Source: Anaerolineales bacterium (GTDB lineage: Bacteria > Chloroflexota > Anaerolineae > Anaerolineales > Villigracilaceae). Taken from it: a DNA stretch of 64,000 bases. The position numbers and the translations under genes are program-made. Every line of letters begins with the position of its first letter. Within the stretch, counting starts at the first letter, position 1. The notes under the pieces are model-generated. The model saw only the letters and a list, made by a program, of their open reading frames with translations, was not told the origin of the DNA and did no database searches. This document shows positions 8,174 to 15,653 of the stretch, piece after piece. The DNA lies in NCBI GenBank assembly GCA_020634885.1, contig JACKAW010000004.1:186001-250000 (forward strand), in the 5' to 3' direction.

Positions 8174-10243
8174 TTATTCGAATAATCCACAACCCATGTC
8201 TTCACTCAGGCTTCGAAGGGTTGCGACTTTATCTGATGATTTCGGCGCCGACTGATTAAGCCGCTCCAGCGCATCACACAGACTCGGCTCAAGCGCCTCA
8301 GAAACACGGTTGGCAAATTTGGTCATCTCTTTGACCTTTTCCCAGTTGCCGGTATGACCATAACCTTCAATAAACGGGATGTACTCAAATCCATTATCAG
8401 GTCGCTCGCCAATGGTTTGCGCCTCCTCCCATAAACGGACAACTTCATCCCACTCACCGAATTGACGGGCAAGGTCGGCTTTTTGGAAATAGTAGCACCA
8501 GGTTTTGGTATTTGTGAACCCATATATTTCTTCTGGAGGAGTTGGTTCTGTCTCAACCTGTTGGATGAGATAAATATTTGAGCCTGCCGCGAGTTTGCGC
8601 ATGTCTGCGCTGACAAGTCGCAGGTTTGCATCTTGTGGCTGCAAAACCCATAAACAACGCTGCATTTCAGGATTGAAATCGAGCAGAAGCATTTGCTGGC
8701 TATTGCCTGTAAATTCCATGCTTAGTTTGCCATATTCCAAGGGGACGCCTTGTAAAAGGTCGTCCACATTGGGATTTGTATAGTAGAACGGAAAATACCA
8801 ATATGGCGGGGTATTGCCGAAATCTTTCATTTGATATGCCGTATTGATGGAGAACGAAACCGCATACTCGCCCATCACACCCATCACTTCCTGGTCCGTT
8901 AGAAGGGCTGTGCCCGGCGTAATGGATGGCGCGCGCCAGATTAACTGTTGAATAAAACGTTCCTGTTTTTCCCACGAATATTGATACTCTTTGGCATTAT
9001 CAAGGTGAAAGTTCAACGCAAGCCCGATCAGCGCTGCAAGCAGAAGGTTTTTCCGGTTTTGGTCGGTCACAAAATGGTCAACGAGTAGAAAGGTCAGCAG
9101 CGCCGCGCCAAAAACGGCGGGAAGTCCGAAGCGTGATGCCGAGAATAGGTTTGAACTTTCGACGATTGAGCGCCCGATGATCCAGATGGGCAATCCGCTG
9201 GTTAGTAAGGCGGTGACAGAAAGGATGATGGAATTTTTCTTCCACTCTGCGTTTTCGATTTCTTTTTCATTTTTAAGATCGAGCCTGGAAAAATAAAAGT
9301 AAACAACCCCGAACCCGATTGCCGAGACTACCAGCCTGAATTGTGCGTACACGGTATCGAACCGGAACAGCGAGGCGTTGGTTGCTTTTTGCCAGCCGAG
9401 CGTCAATACAGAGATAGTATCGGTGATAAATGCAGTAATGAGAAACGAGATCGCCTTGAACGGTGCGCTCAACAACATCTCCAGGATCACTGGCTCGTTT
9501 CGTGTCACTCCTTCGGGGTTTTGGAAGACGGCAATTCTCCAGTAAAAAAATACGCCTAAAACAAACAAGTAGGGCAGCCAGTTAAGAATAACCCGTGAAA
9601 ATTTTTGAAAAGGTCGATTTTCATTACGCGAGAGGAGCGACCATAAAATAACAATACGGATGAGTTCAAGACCGGCAAAGTATTCGCTTGTAAAAAGATG
9701 AAGCGCAACCAATGCCATTGCCGCCATCACTGCCGCCCATTTTTGCGGTGCGGGATATTCCGTGCTTTTTACCATGAGCAGCATGGACAGGTTGTACGCG
9801 ATCAACCCCACCCAGAGATGGGTGTACCCGATTGGCGAGGAATGCAGCATAAAGAACGGGTATACAGCGAAGAGCACCGCGATGTGTGCGATCTTCCGTC
9901 CCTGTTCTTTCCATAACGCTTTCAAGAACAGCCAGTATGTCCATGCAGCGGTAAAGACCAGAACATACGTGAAACCATGCCATGCAAATGGCTCACTTCC
10001 CAACAGGCGAAACCCCAGCATGTATAACCAGCCTGCGTTCGGACGGCTGTCATACGTAAGCATTTCCTGAAGGCTTTCAATACCCAGTGATCTGGCATAA
10101 AAAACATAATGCCAGTCATCCATATAAAAACCAAGGCTGGGAATGATTAGCCCAAAACCAAGAAGTGTGATGATGAAAATGACAACTGGAATGGATTTTT
10201 CGGAAAATGTAAGTTGTTGAAAGAAGGCTTTGACTTTTTGCAT
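8174..10243 (-). CDS. Large polytopic membrane protein, GT-C glycosyltransferase-like
   Basis: The 689-residue product starts at ATG 10243, just before the first hydrophobic helix; an earlier in-frame start would add an implausible Gly/Arg-rich leader. It has about 11-13 transmembrane helices up to residue ~450 and then a soluble C-terminal part. The first extracytoplasmic loop contains LGFYMDDWHY, with Asp42-Asp43 in the position where GT-C glycosyltransferases (PMT/ArnT/GT39-like) carry their acidic motif. The C-terminal 150 residues look alpha-helical and TPR-like. A polyprenyl-phosphate-sugar-dependent transferase is the best guess, but this is inference from topology and the DD motif. 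A TATAAT lies 10 nt upstream of the start. Confidence 0.6.
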   Translation of the reverse strand: MQKVKAFFQQLTFSEKSIPVVIFIITLLGFGLIIPSLGFYMDDWHYVFYARSLGIESLQEMLTYDSRPNAGWLYMLGFRLLGSEPFAWHGFTYVLVFTAAWTYWLFLKALWKEQGRKIAHIAVLFAVYPFFMLHSSPIGYTHLWVGLIAYNLSMLLMVKSTEYPAPQKWAAVMAAMALVALHLFTSEYFAGLELIRIVILWSLLSRNENRPFQKFSRVILNWLPYLFVLGVFFYWRIAVFQNPEGVTRNEPVILEMLLSAPFKAISFLITAFITDTISVLTLGWQKATNASLFRFDTVYAQFRLVVSAIGFGVVYFYFSRLDLKNEKEIENAEWKKNSIILSVTALLTSGLPIWIIGRSIVESSNLFSASRFGLPAVFGAALLTFLLVDHFVTDQNRKNLLLAALIGLALNFHLDNAKEYQYSWEKQERFIQQLIWRAPSITPGTALLTDQEVMGVMGEYAVSFSINTAYQMKDFGNTPPYWYFPFYYTNPNVDDLLQGVPLEYGKLSMEFTGNSQQMLLLDFNPEMQRCLWVLQPQDANLRLVSADMRKLAAGSNIYLIQQVETEPTPPEEIYGFTNTKTWCYYFQKADLARQFGEWDEVVRLWEEAQTIGERPDNGFEYIPFIEGYGHTGNWEKVKEMTKFANRVSEALEPSLCDALERLNQSAPKSSDKVATLRSLSEDMGCGLFE

Positions 10244-10381
10244 ATTCTGCGGGATTATACCCCTGCCTCTCCCGCTTCTACTGTGACCTTTGCCTGCTTC
10301 TCTTCCATTGAGTTTTCCCACACCTTGACCTTGTTGGAGTAAAATAGAACACTCGTTCACTCAAAAGAAAAGACGAACCCC

Positions 10382-12421
10382 ATGGAATTTAAACTAAAAG
10401 CTCCCTTTCAACCAATGGGCGACCAGCCCGAAGCCATCCGCGGACTTGTGGATGGTGTGAGTCGTGGTCTCAAACACCAGGTATTGCTTGGCGCAACGGG
10501 GACAGGTAAAACGTTTACGATTGCATCCGTCATCCAGCAATTGCAGAAACCGGCGCTCATTATGGCGCACAACAAAACGCTGGCGGCGCAATTGTATGCC
10601 GAGTTTAAGGAATTTTTCCCCGAGAATGCTGTTTCGTATTTCGTCTCGTATTACGATTACTACCAGCCCGAAGCCTATGTACCCCGGCATGACTTGTTCA
10701 TTGAAAAGGAAACACAGATCAATGAAGAGATCGAACGATTGCGGCTCGCGGCAACAACTTCGCTTATCTCGCGGCGTGATGTCATCATCATTGCTTCGGT
10801 GTCTTGCATTTATGGTTTGGGTTCGCCCGAAGAATTTGGCAAAGGTACCGTGACGCTCAAAGTGGGCGAAATCTACCGCCGCAATGCCTTGCTGCGTCAG
10901 TTGATCGAAAGCCAGTACCAGCGCAACGATATGGAACTTCGCCCGGGTACCTTCCGCGTGCGCGGTGACACCCTGGAAATTATCCCTGCATACGAAGACA
11001 AGAAGGGTTTCAAAATCACTTTCTTCGGCGATGAAGTGGAACGTATCATGCAGTTTAGCCCGCTGACGGGTGAGATATACGACGAACCGCAGGAAGTTTC
11101 CATTTATCCTGCCAAGCAATTCCTCACCGATCAGGAACGCCTCAAAGACTCCATCAAGAATATCGAAGCAGAGTTGGAAGAGCGGCTTGCTTTGTACAAG
11201 AGTGAAGGTAAGTTTCTTGAAGCGCAGCGTATTGAACAGCGCACCCGTTATGATCTGGAAATGCTCAAAGAAGTGGGGTATTGCTCTGGTATCGAAAATT
11301 ATTCCCGCCATCTGGATGGACGCCCCGCGGGTTCACACCCGTGGACGATGATCGACTTTTTGCCGAGTGATTATCTCCTGGTTCTTGATGAAAGCCATAT
11401 GACCGTGCCGCAGATTCGCGGTATGTACAATGGAGATCGCGCCCGTAAAGAGACATTGGTCGAATACGGTTTCCGCCTGCCTTCAGCTATGGATAACCGT
11501 CCGCTTAAGTTTGATGAATTTGAGAACGTGATGGGTTCGACCATTTACACGTCTGCGACGCCTGCTGAGTATGAGATGAAACATGCCGAGCAGGTGGTGG
11601 AGCAGATCATCCGCCCCACGGGGTTGATCGACCCGGAAGTTGTGGTGAGACCGGTCAAGGGGCAGGTGGACGACTTGGTCGGAGAGATCAAGCAGCGGGT
11701 AGAAAGAGGCGAGCGCATCCTCGTCACCACACTTACCAAACGCATGGCAGAAGACCTGACAAAGTACATGAAAGAGTTGGGCATCAAGGTCAATTACCTG
11801 CACTCGGAAGTGGAAACCTTGGAGCGCGTGAGCATTTTGCGTGACTTGCGCCTCGGTAATTTTGACGTATTGGTGGGTATCAACTTGCTGCGTGAAGGCT
11901 TGGACTTGCCCGAAGTTTCACTGGTGGCAATTTTGGATGCGGATAAGGAAGGCTTTTTACGCTCGGATACGGCGTTGATCCAGACCATTGGGCGTGCGGC
12001 ACGTAACGTGAATGGGCGCGTCATCATGTATGCCGACAAGATGACCGACTCGATGAAGCGTGCCATTGACGAAACCAATCGCCGCCGCGCCAAGCAGGTG
12101 AAGTACAACGAAGAAAAGGGTATCGTGCCGTTTAGCATCACCAAGGCGATCCATGATCTGACGGAGGAGATGTCTGCCAAGGCAGTCGGTGAGATGAAGG
12201 GTGAATACAAGGTGAAAGGCAAAGGCGAGATGCCGCGTAACGAGCTGCGTCAGATCATGCACGAGATGGAGAAGCAGATGAAAGATGCTGCGAAGAATCT
12301 TGAGTTTGAGAAGGCGGCAGCCATGCGCGATGAACTGTACGAGTTGAAGAGTTTACTGGCAGAAGATGAAAGCCTGAAGCCGTGGGAGCGTATAAAGCTT
12401 TTGTCTGGTGAAGAGGAATAG
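10382..12421 (+). CDS. uvrB: Excinuclease ABC subunit B
   Basis: UvrB verifies damage and forms the incision complex with UvrC. The 679 residues contain Walker A LGATGTGKT (near residue 36-44), the beta-hairpin region YYDYYQPEAYVP used for strand insertion, the DESH box near 336, the helicase motifs GINLLREGLDLPEV and QTIGRAARN, and the C-terminal UVR motif (EFEKAAAMRDELYELK) that binds UvrC. It starts at ATG 10382 with no clear Shine-Dalgarno. It is single-gene and followed by a strong terminator. Confidence 0.98.
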   Translation: MEFKLKAPFQPMGDQPEAIRGLVDGVSRGLKHQVLLGATGTGKTFTIASVIQQLQKPALIMAHNKTLAAQLYAEFKEFFPENAVSYFVSYYDYYQPEAYVPRHDLFIEKETQINEEIERLRLAATTSLISRRDVIIIASVSCIYGLGSPEEFGKGTVTLKVGEIYRRNALLRQLIESQYQRNDMELRPGTFRVRGDTLEIIPAYEDKKGFKITFFGDEVERIMQFSPLTGEIYDEPQEVSIYPAKQFLTDQERLKDSIKNIEAELEERLALYKSEGKFLEAQRIEQRTRYDLEMLKEVGYCSGIENYSRHLDGRPAGSHPWTMIDFLPSDYLLVLDESHMTVPQIRGMYNGDRARKETLVEYGFRLPSAMDNRPLKFDEFENVMGSTIYTSATPAEYEMKHAEQVVEQIIRPTGLIDPEVVVRPVKGQVDDLVGEIKQRVERGERILVTTLTKRMAEDLTKYMKELGIKVNYLHSEVETLERVSILRDLRLGNFDVLVGINLLREGLDLPEVSLVAILDADKEGFLRSDTALIQTIGRAARNVNGRVIMYADKMTDSMKRAIDETNRRRAKQVKYNEEKGIVPFSITKAIHDLTEEMSAKAVGEMKGEYKVKGKGEMPRNELRQIMHEMEKQMKDAAKNLEFEKAAAMRDELYELKSLLAEDESLKPWERIKLLSGEEE

Positions 12422-12453
12422 AAAAAACTCCTGCAAACGCAGGAGTTTTTTTC
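12422..12453. terminator. Bidirectional intrinsic terminator
   Basis: A hairpin (ACTCCTGC, loop AAAC, GCAGGAGT) flanked by A6 and T7 lies between uvrB and the convergent hemerythrin gene. Confidence 0.92.
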
Positions 12454-12460
12454 TGTGTGC

Positions 12461-12883
12461 CTATGGTTTAGGGCGATGGTGAATGCAGGGGTAAAGTTCT
12501 CCGTCCACTCGCATGATGTGGTTTACGATCCAATCTGTAATTTCCTGATGGATCTTTAATGCCATATCGTTGGAGCCGCCTGCATCGTGAAATCTTTTGT
12601 GATATCTATCGAATTTTTCAACAAAAGCGGCGTGAGCATTCTTATTCATTTCTGCTGCAGGACATTGATATTTTTCAAAACATTCTTCTTCACGGTCAAA
12701 ATGCCATCCAGCATAAAAACGCATCCTGCCAAGAATTCGGGCAATTGCCTCTGTTCCATGCCCATCCAGAATAGCTGTCCCTAAACTATTCAAGGTTTCG
12801 ACAAGGTATTTGTGTTGTTCGTCCACAGATGAATCGCCTGTGCTGAGGGCTTCATCCCATTCGAGGATCTTTGGAGTGTACAA
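12461..12883 (-). CDS. Bacteriohemerythrin (one iron ligand replaced)
   Basis: The 140-residue protein has the EWDEALSTGDSSVDEQH N-terminal signature of bacteriohemerythrins, which bind O2 at a non-haem di-iron site. The ligands His24, His61, Glu65, His84, His122 and Asp127 are in place. The position of the first His of the usual HxxxH pair, four residues before His84, is Asn80. The only in-frame start near the signature is TTG 12883, since an in-frame TAA lies just upstream; a weak AAAGG is nine bases before it. The gene is single, convergent with uvrB, and preceded by a long leader. Roles of the family include O2 sensing, delivery and scavenging. Confidence 0.85.
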   Translation of the reverse strand: MYTPKILEWDEALSTGDSSVDEQHKYLVETLNSLGTAILDGHGTEAIARILGRMRFYAGWHFDREEECFEKYQCPAAEMNKNAHAAFVEKFDRYHKRFHDAGGSNDMALKIHQEITDWIVNHIMRVDGELYPCIHHRPKP

Positions 12884-13009
12884 GTTGGCTGCCTTTTATT
12901 TTTTGAATATGGCTAAGAATTTGATTGTAAATCTTTTGAAAACAAATTCCTGCAAAAGCCGCCGGGAGCGAAAGTTTGTAAAATCTATTTCGACCGACTA
13001 CATAAGCTA

Positions 13010-13082
13010 ATTATATACACATTAAAGATTGAAAAATGATTACATTATTGCAATTTTTGAAAATAGGGATGATTATCATTAT
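13010..13082 (-). promoter_or_regulatory. Upstream region of hemerythrin gene: -10 and Fur-like box
   Basis: On the minus strand a TATAAT (13010-13015) lies about 126 nt upstream of the hemerythrin start. A 14-base run (13069-13082) matches the first part of the classical Fur box (ATAATGATAATCAT). No good -35 is seen. The box is about 55 bp upstream of the -10, so a regulatory effect is only a possibility. Confidence 0.35.
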
Positions 13083-13102
13083 TCGGTAAATTGGCTGGAT
13101 TA

Positions 13103-13140
13103 AAAAGAAGTCCTCGGATTCTTATCCGAGGACTTCTTTT
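13103..13140 (-). terminator. Intrinsic terminator of the aldehyde dehydrogenase gene
   Basis: The hairpin AAAAGAAGTCCTCGGA pairs with TCCGAGGACTTCTTTT around a 6-nt loop and lies immediately downstream of the minus-strand gene ending at 13147. Confidence 0.88.
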
Positions 13141-13146
13141 GTGAAT

Positions 13147-14817
13147 TTATTTCTTTTTCTTGGCGGTCTTTTTTACCGCTTTCTTTACAACTTTCTTTGT
13201 CACCTTTTTGGCTGCAACTTTCTTCTTTGCTGGAGCCGCTTTGGCAACTTTTACGGAGGTGTGGATCTGCTCATGCATATAAAGCGGAAGGTAATAGTGA
13301 CCGCCAGCGTTTTTGCCGCTGGAGCCGGAGCCCTTCCAACCGCCAAACGGTTGGAAGCCGGGCCAAGCGCCAGTGGATGCGCCCTGTGGACGGTTGGCGT
13401 AGGTAACGCCTGCTTCGATGTTATCGAAGAACCATTCAGTTTCCTTGGCATTGCCATAGAAACCGGCGGTAAGACCGTAGTTCACATCGTTGGCGATTGC
13501 CATGGCTTCATCAAGGTTGCTGACCTTGCCAATGGTGGTAATGGGCAGGAACATTTCATGCTTCCACAAGCGATGACTGAAAGGCAGGTCGATAACGAAG
13601 GTGCTTTCGCAGAAATAACCTTTTCCATAATCGCCGTCCGTGCGGACGTTGCCGCCGGTGAGGAACTTGCCGCCGCCTTGGGCGATTTCAGCCGTAAAGT
13701 CTTTGAAATCCTGATATGAACCCTTGTTTACTACAGGTCCGTTGTAGGTGGCGCGGTCAGTCGGGTCGCCAAGGGCGAGTTTATCGGTCAGTGCCTTGAG
13801 GCGGGCAACGAGTTCATCGTAAACCGGTTCTTCCACCAACACGCGTGAGGCGGCAGAACATTTCTGTCCTTGCAAGCCGAATGCCGAGCGGATGATACCA
13901 ATGGCAGCGGTTTCAAGGTCTGCATTGCGAGAGACGATGACCGGATTCTTACCGCCGAGCTCCAGGATCATCGGGCGGACGTAATCACGGTTGGCGTAAT
14001 CACGGTACATTTTCATGCCCACATCAAAAGAGCCGGTAAAGGTCACACCGTCAATATCTGGGTTATCAACCAACGCCTGACCCAAGGTCGAGCCGGGTCC
14101 GGTCACAAAATTCACCACGCCGTCAGGGATGCCCGCATCGCGGAAACAATCCACCAGCAAACGCACAATGAAGGCGGTATCGGTGGCGGGTTTGATCACC
14201 AGTGTATTCCCCGTAACAAGCGCCGCGCCCGAAGGACCACCTGTCAATGCATGGGGGAAGTTGAAAGGTGAAACCACCAGCCAAACCCCATAAGGACGCA
14301 GGACAGAAGTATTGCGGGCATCGTAACCCACCAGCGGGTCGCGTCCCATTTCGGCAATGAAGCCGTTGTTCTTTTCCATTTGATAACAGGAGTAATAAAT
14401 AAGGTCGGCGGTTTCCTGCACATCGCCCAAAGACTCCATGCGGTTCTTGCCGACTTCCATTGCCATGGCGGCGCCCAGTTCAAAAATGCGTTTTTCGATC
14501 AACGAAGCTGCCTTGCGAAGCAATTGCACGCGCTTCTTCCAGGGAGTGCGGCTCCACATGGGAAAAGCCTTGCGCGCCGCATCCACTGCCATTTTGGCGT
14601 GGCTGGCATTGCCTTTTTGCATTTTTGCCAGAACCCAATCCGAATTGATGGGGGAGCGGTCTTCAAATTTCTCATCGGCAAAAACTTCTTTGCCGTCGAT
14701 GAACATGCCGTATTCCTTGCCCATGTTCGCCTTGAGGTTCGCCACCGCTTTGTCGAAGCCTTTGTGAAGGGTTTCGGGCGGGTTGAACATGGTTGCGTAC
14801 GTTAACTTGAAAGCCAT
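13147..14817 (-). CDS. 1-pyrroline-5-carboxylate dehydrogenase-like aldehyde dehydrogenase with Lys/Ala-rich tail
   Basis: The 556-residue enzyme belongs to the NAD(P)+-dependent aldehyde dehydrogenases and is closest in layout to glutamate-semialdehyde (P5C) dehydrogenases of proline and arginine breakdown. The catalytic Cys320 lies in GQKCSAASRV and the general base Glu286 in ELGGKNP. An unusual feature is the C-terminus: residues 523-556 form a tail with 17 Lys in 34 residues plus Ala and Val, in AKK/VKK-type repeats like histone H1. It starts at ATG 14817 with AAGGAG seven bases before. No proline dehydrogenase is nearby, so the exact substrate is inferred. Confidence 0.85.
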   Translation of the reverse strand: MAFKLTYATMFNPPETLHKGFDKAVANLKANMGKEYGMFIDGKEVFADEKFEDRSPINSDWVLAKMQKGNASHAKMAVDAARKAFPMWSRTPWKKRVQLLRKAASLIEKRIFELGAAMAMEVGKNRMESLGDVQETADLIYYSCYQMEKNNGFIAEMGRDPLVGYDARNTSVLRPYGVWLVVSPFNFPHALTGGPSGAALVTGNTLVIKPATDTAFIVRLLVDCFRDAGIPDGVVNFVTGPGSTLGQALVDNPDIDGVTFTGSFDVGMKMYRDYANRDYVRPMILELGGKNPVIVSRNADLETAAIGIIRSAFGLQGQKCSAASRVLVEEPVYDELVARLKALTDKLALGDPTDRATYNGPVVNKGSYQDFKDFTAEIAQGGGKFLTGGNVRTDGDYGKGYFCESTFVIDLPFSHRLWKHEMFLPITTIGKVSNLDEAMAIANDVNYGLTAGFYGNAKETEWFFDNIEAGVTYANRPQGASTGAWPGFQPFGGWKGSGSSGKNAGGHYYLPLYMHEQIHTSVKVAKAAPAKKKVAAKKVTKKVVKKAVKKTAKKKK

Positions 14818-14841
14818 AGGAGTTCTCCTTGATCTAGTTTC

Positions 14842-14918
14842 GTGGTTATTTAGTTTGGTAGTTAAGTAGTTTGGTAGCAACTACTTAACTATCTAACTAC
14901 CTAACTATCCAACTAACC
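14842..14918 (-). repeat. 8-bp tandem repeats and hairpin in the aldehyde dehydrogenase leader
   Basis: Five successive octamers of the form ACTAYYYA run on the plus strand (about 14879-14918). The facing left half carries the inverted version, giving a perfect 13-bp stem (14859-14871 with 14879-14891, loop 7 nt) inside a longer imperfect inverted repeat. The repeat lies 25-100 bp upstream of the start codon. Confidence 0.8.
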
Positions 14919-15005
14919 AAAGTATAGCAGGGGAGTGAACCACAGTCAAAGTCAAGTAGCTTGATTTTTATATGACGTCTTTCACCTTAGAAAATAGCGA
15001 GAATT

Positions 15006-15035
15006 TTGTAAGATGCCGCGCAGATTAGGTATCAT
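15006..15035 (+). promoter_or_regulatory. Candidate promoter of the thioredoxin-like gene
   Basis: TTGTAA (15006-15011), an 18-nt spacer and TATCAT (15030-15035) lie just upstream of AAAAGGAG and the ATG at 15063. Confidence 0.45.
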
Positions 15036-15062
15036 TAACCCCATAAAAGGAGAACAAATTTA

Positions 15063-15605
15063 ATGAAACCTCGCTTCCTTCTCTGGACAATGGGGCTGGT
15101 TGTGGCGCTTCTGGCAGTTGCCTGCGCCCCAGCCGCTCCCACCGAGTCCGCGCCCGTAGCAGAACCACCCGTCAGCGTGGATTCTGCCCCGGCAACAGAG
15201 GCAGCCGCCCCTGAGTCCGAGCCGACGGCTATCGCTTTGAGCGATGCGCCCGTTGAGCTTCCATCTTATTTGCCGCGCGGTGATGCCCTCGAAGCCACCG
15301 ACCCCGCCACGGTTGCGCTTGCTTCTGGCGGTTTACAGTTGGTGGAATTCTTCCGCTTTACCTGAAGTGTCTGCCGCGCCATGGCGCCCATGGTTCATGG
15401 GCTCGAAGCAGAATATTATGGCAAGGTCAAGTTTAGTTTTCTTGATGCCGACGACCCGAACACCCAATCTTTTCAACGTACACTTGGTTTTGTGTACCAG
15501 CCCGAGTTTTATTTGCTGGATGCAGATGGGAATGTTCTGAAGAAGCTGGTGGGTTTTATCAGCGAGGATGATTTTAGAAATTTGTTCAACTCGTATTTGC
15601 AATAA
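15063..15605 (+). CDS. Thioredoxin-like lipoprotein, probable selenoprotein (UxxC, in-frame UGA)
   Basis: One frame runs from ATG 15063 to TAA 15605, broken only by TGA at 15363-15365. The N-terminus is a lipoprotein signal with lipobox AVAC near residue 21, then a Pro/Ala/Glu-rich linker to about residue 80. The rest is a thioredoxin fold: LQLVEFFRFT, then UGA, then SVCRAMAPMVHGLE, a FSFLDADDP strand and a cis-Pro segment YQPEFYLLDADG. The UGA is at codon 101, exactly the first Cys of the CxxC motif, so reading it as selenocysteine gives UxxC. The similarity on both sides of the stop, an SD (AAGGAG) and a SECIS-like hairpin support one 180-residue product. A nonsense mutation is the alternative. 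SelA/B/C/D are not in the window. Confidence 0.82.
15386..15402 (+). promoter_or_regulatory. Candidate bacterial SECIS hairpin
   Basis: GCCCATG and CATGGGC form a perfect 7-bp stem with loop GTT. The loop begins 27 nt after the UGA and starts with G. Known bacterial SECIS elements have an apical loop about 16-37 nt after the UGA with a conserved G near its start. An overlapping self-complementary 12-mer (15376-15387) could compete. Confidence 0.7.
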
Positions 15606-15607
15606 AA

Positions 15608-15641
15608 TAAAAAGCCGCGAATGAAAATTCGCGGCTTTTTT
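15608..15641. terminator. Bidirectional intrinsic terminator
   Basis: AAAAAGCCGCGAAT, loop GAAA, and the matching ATTCGCGGCTTTTT lie between the converging selenoprotein and UMF1 genes. Confidence 0.92.
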
Positions 15642-15653
15642 GTTGTGCATTAT

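Noticed and set aside
10394..11311. A 305-codon open frame antisense to uvrB
   Set aside because: It has no SD and no recognisable domain, and runs opposite the conserved core of uvrB; it is a codon-bias shadow.
13010..13146. A small gene or known riboswitch in the hemerythrin leader
   Set aside because: No ORF with a start signal and no match to a riboswitch consensus I could recognise.
15363..15365. The thioredoxin-like gene as a pseudogene broken by a nonsense codon, or as two separate genes
   Set aside because: The stop falls exactly on the redox Cys codon, both halves are intact and in frame, and a SECIS-like hairpin follows. The downstream part has no SD of its own.
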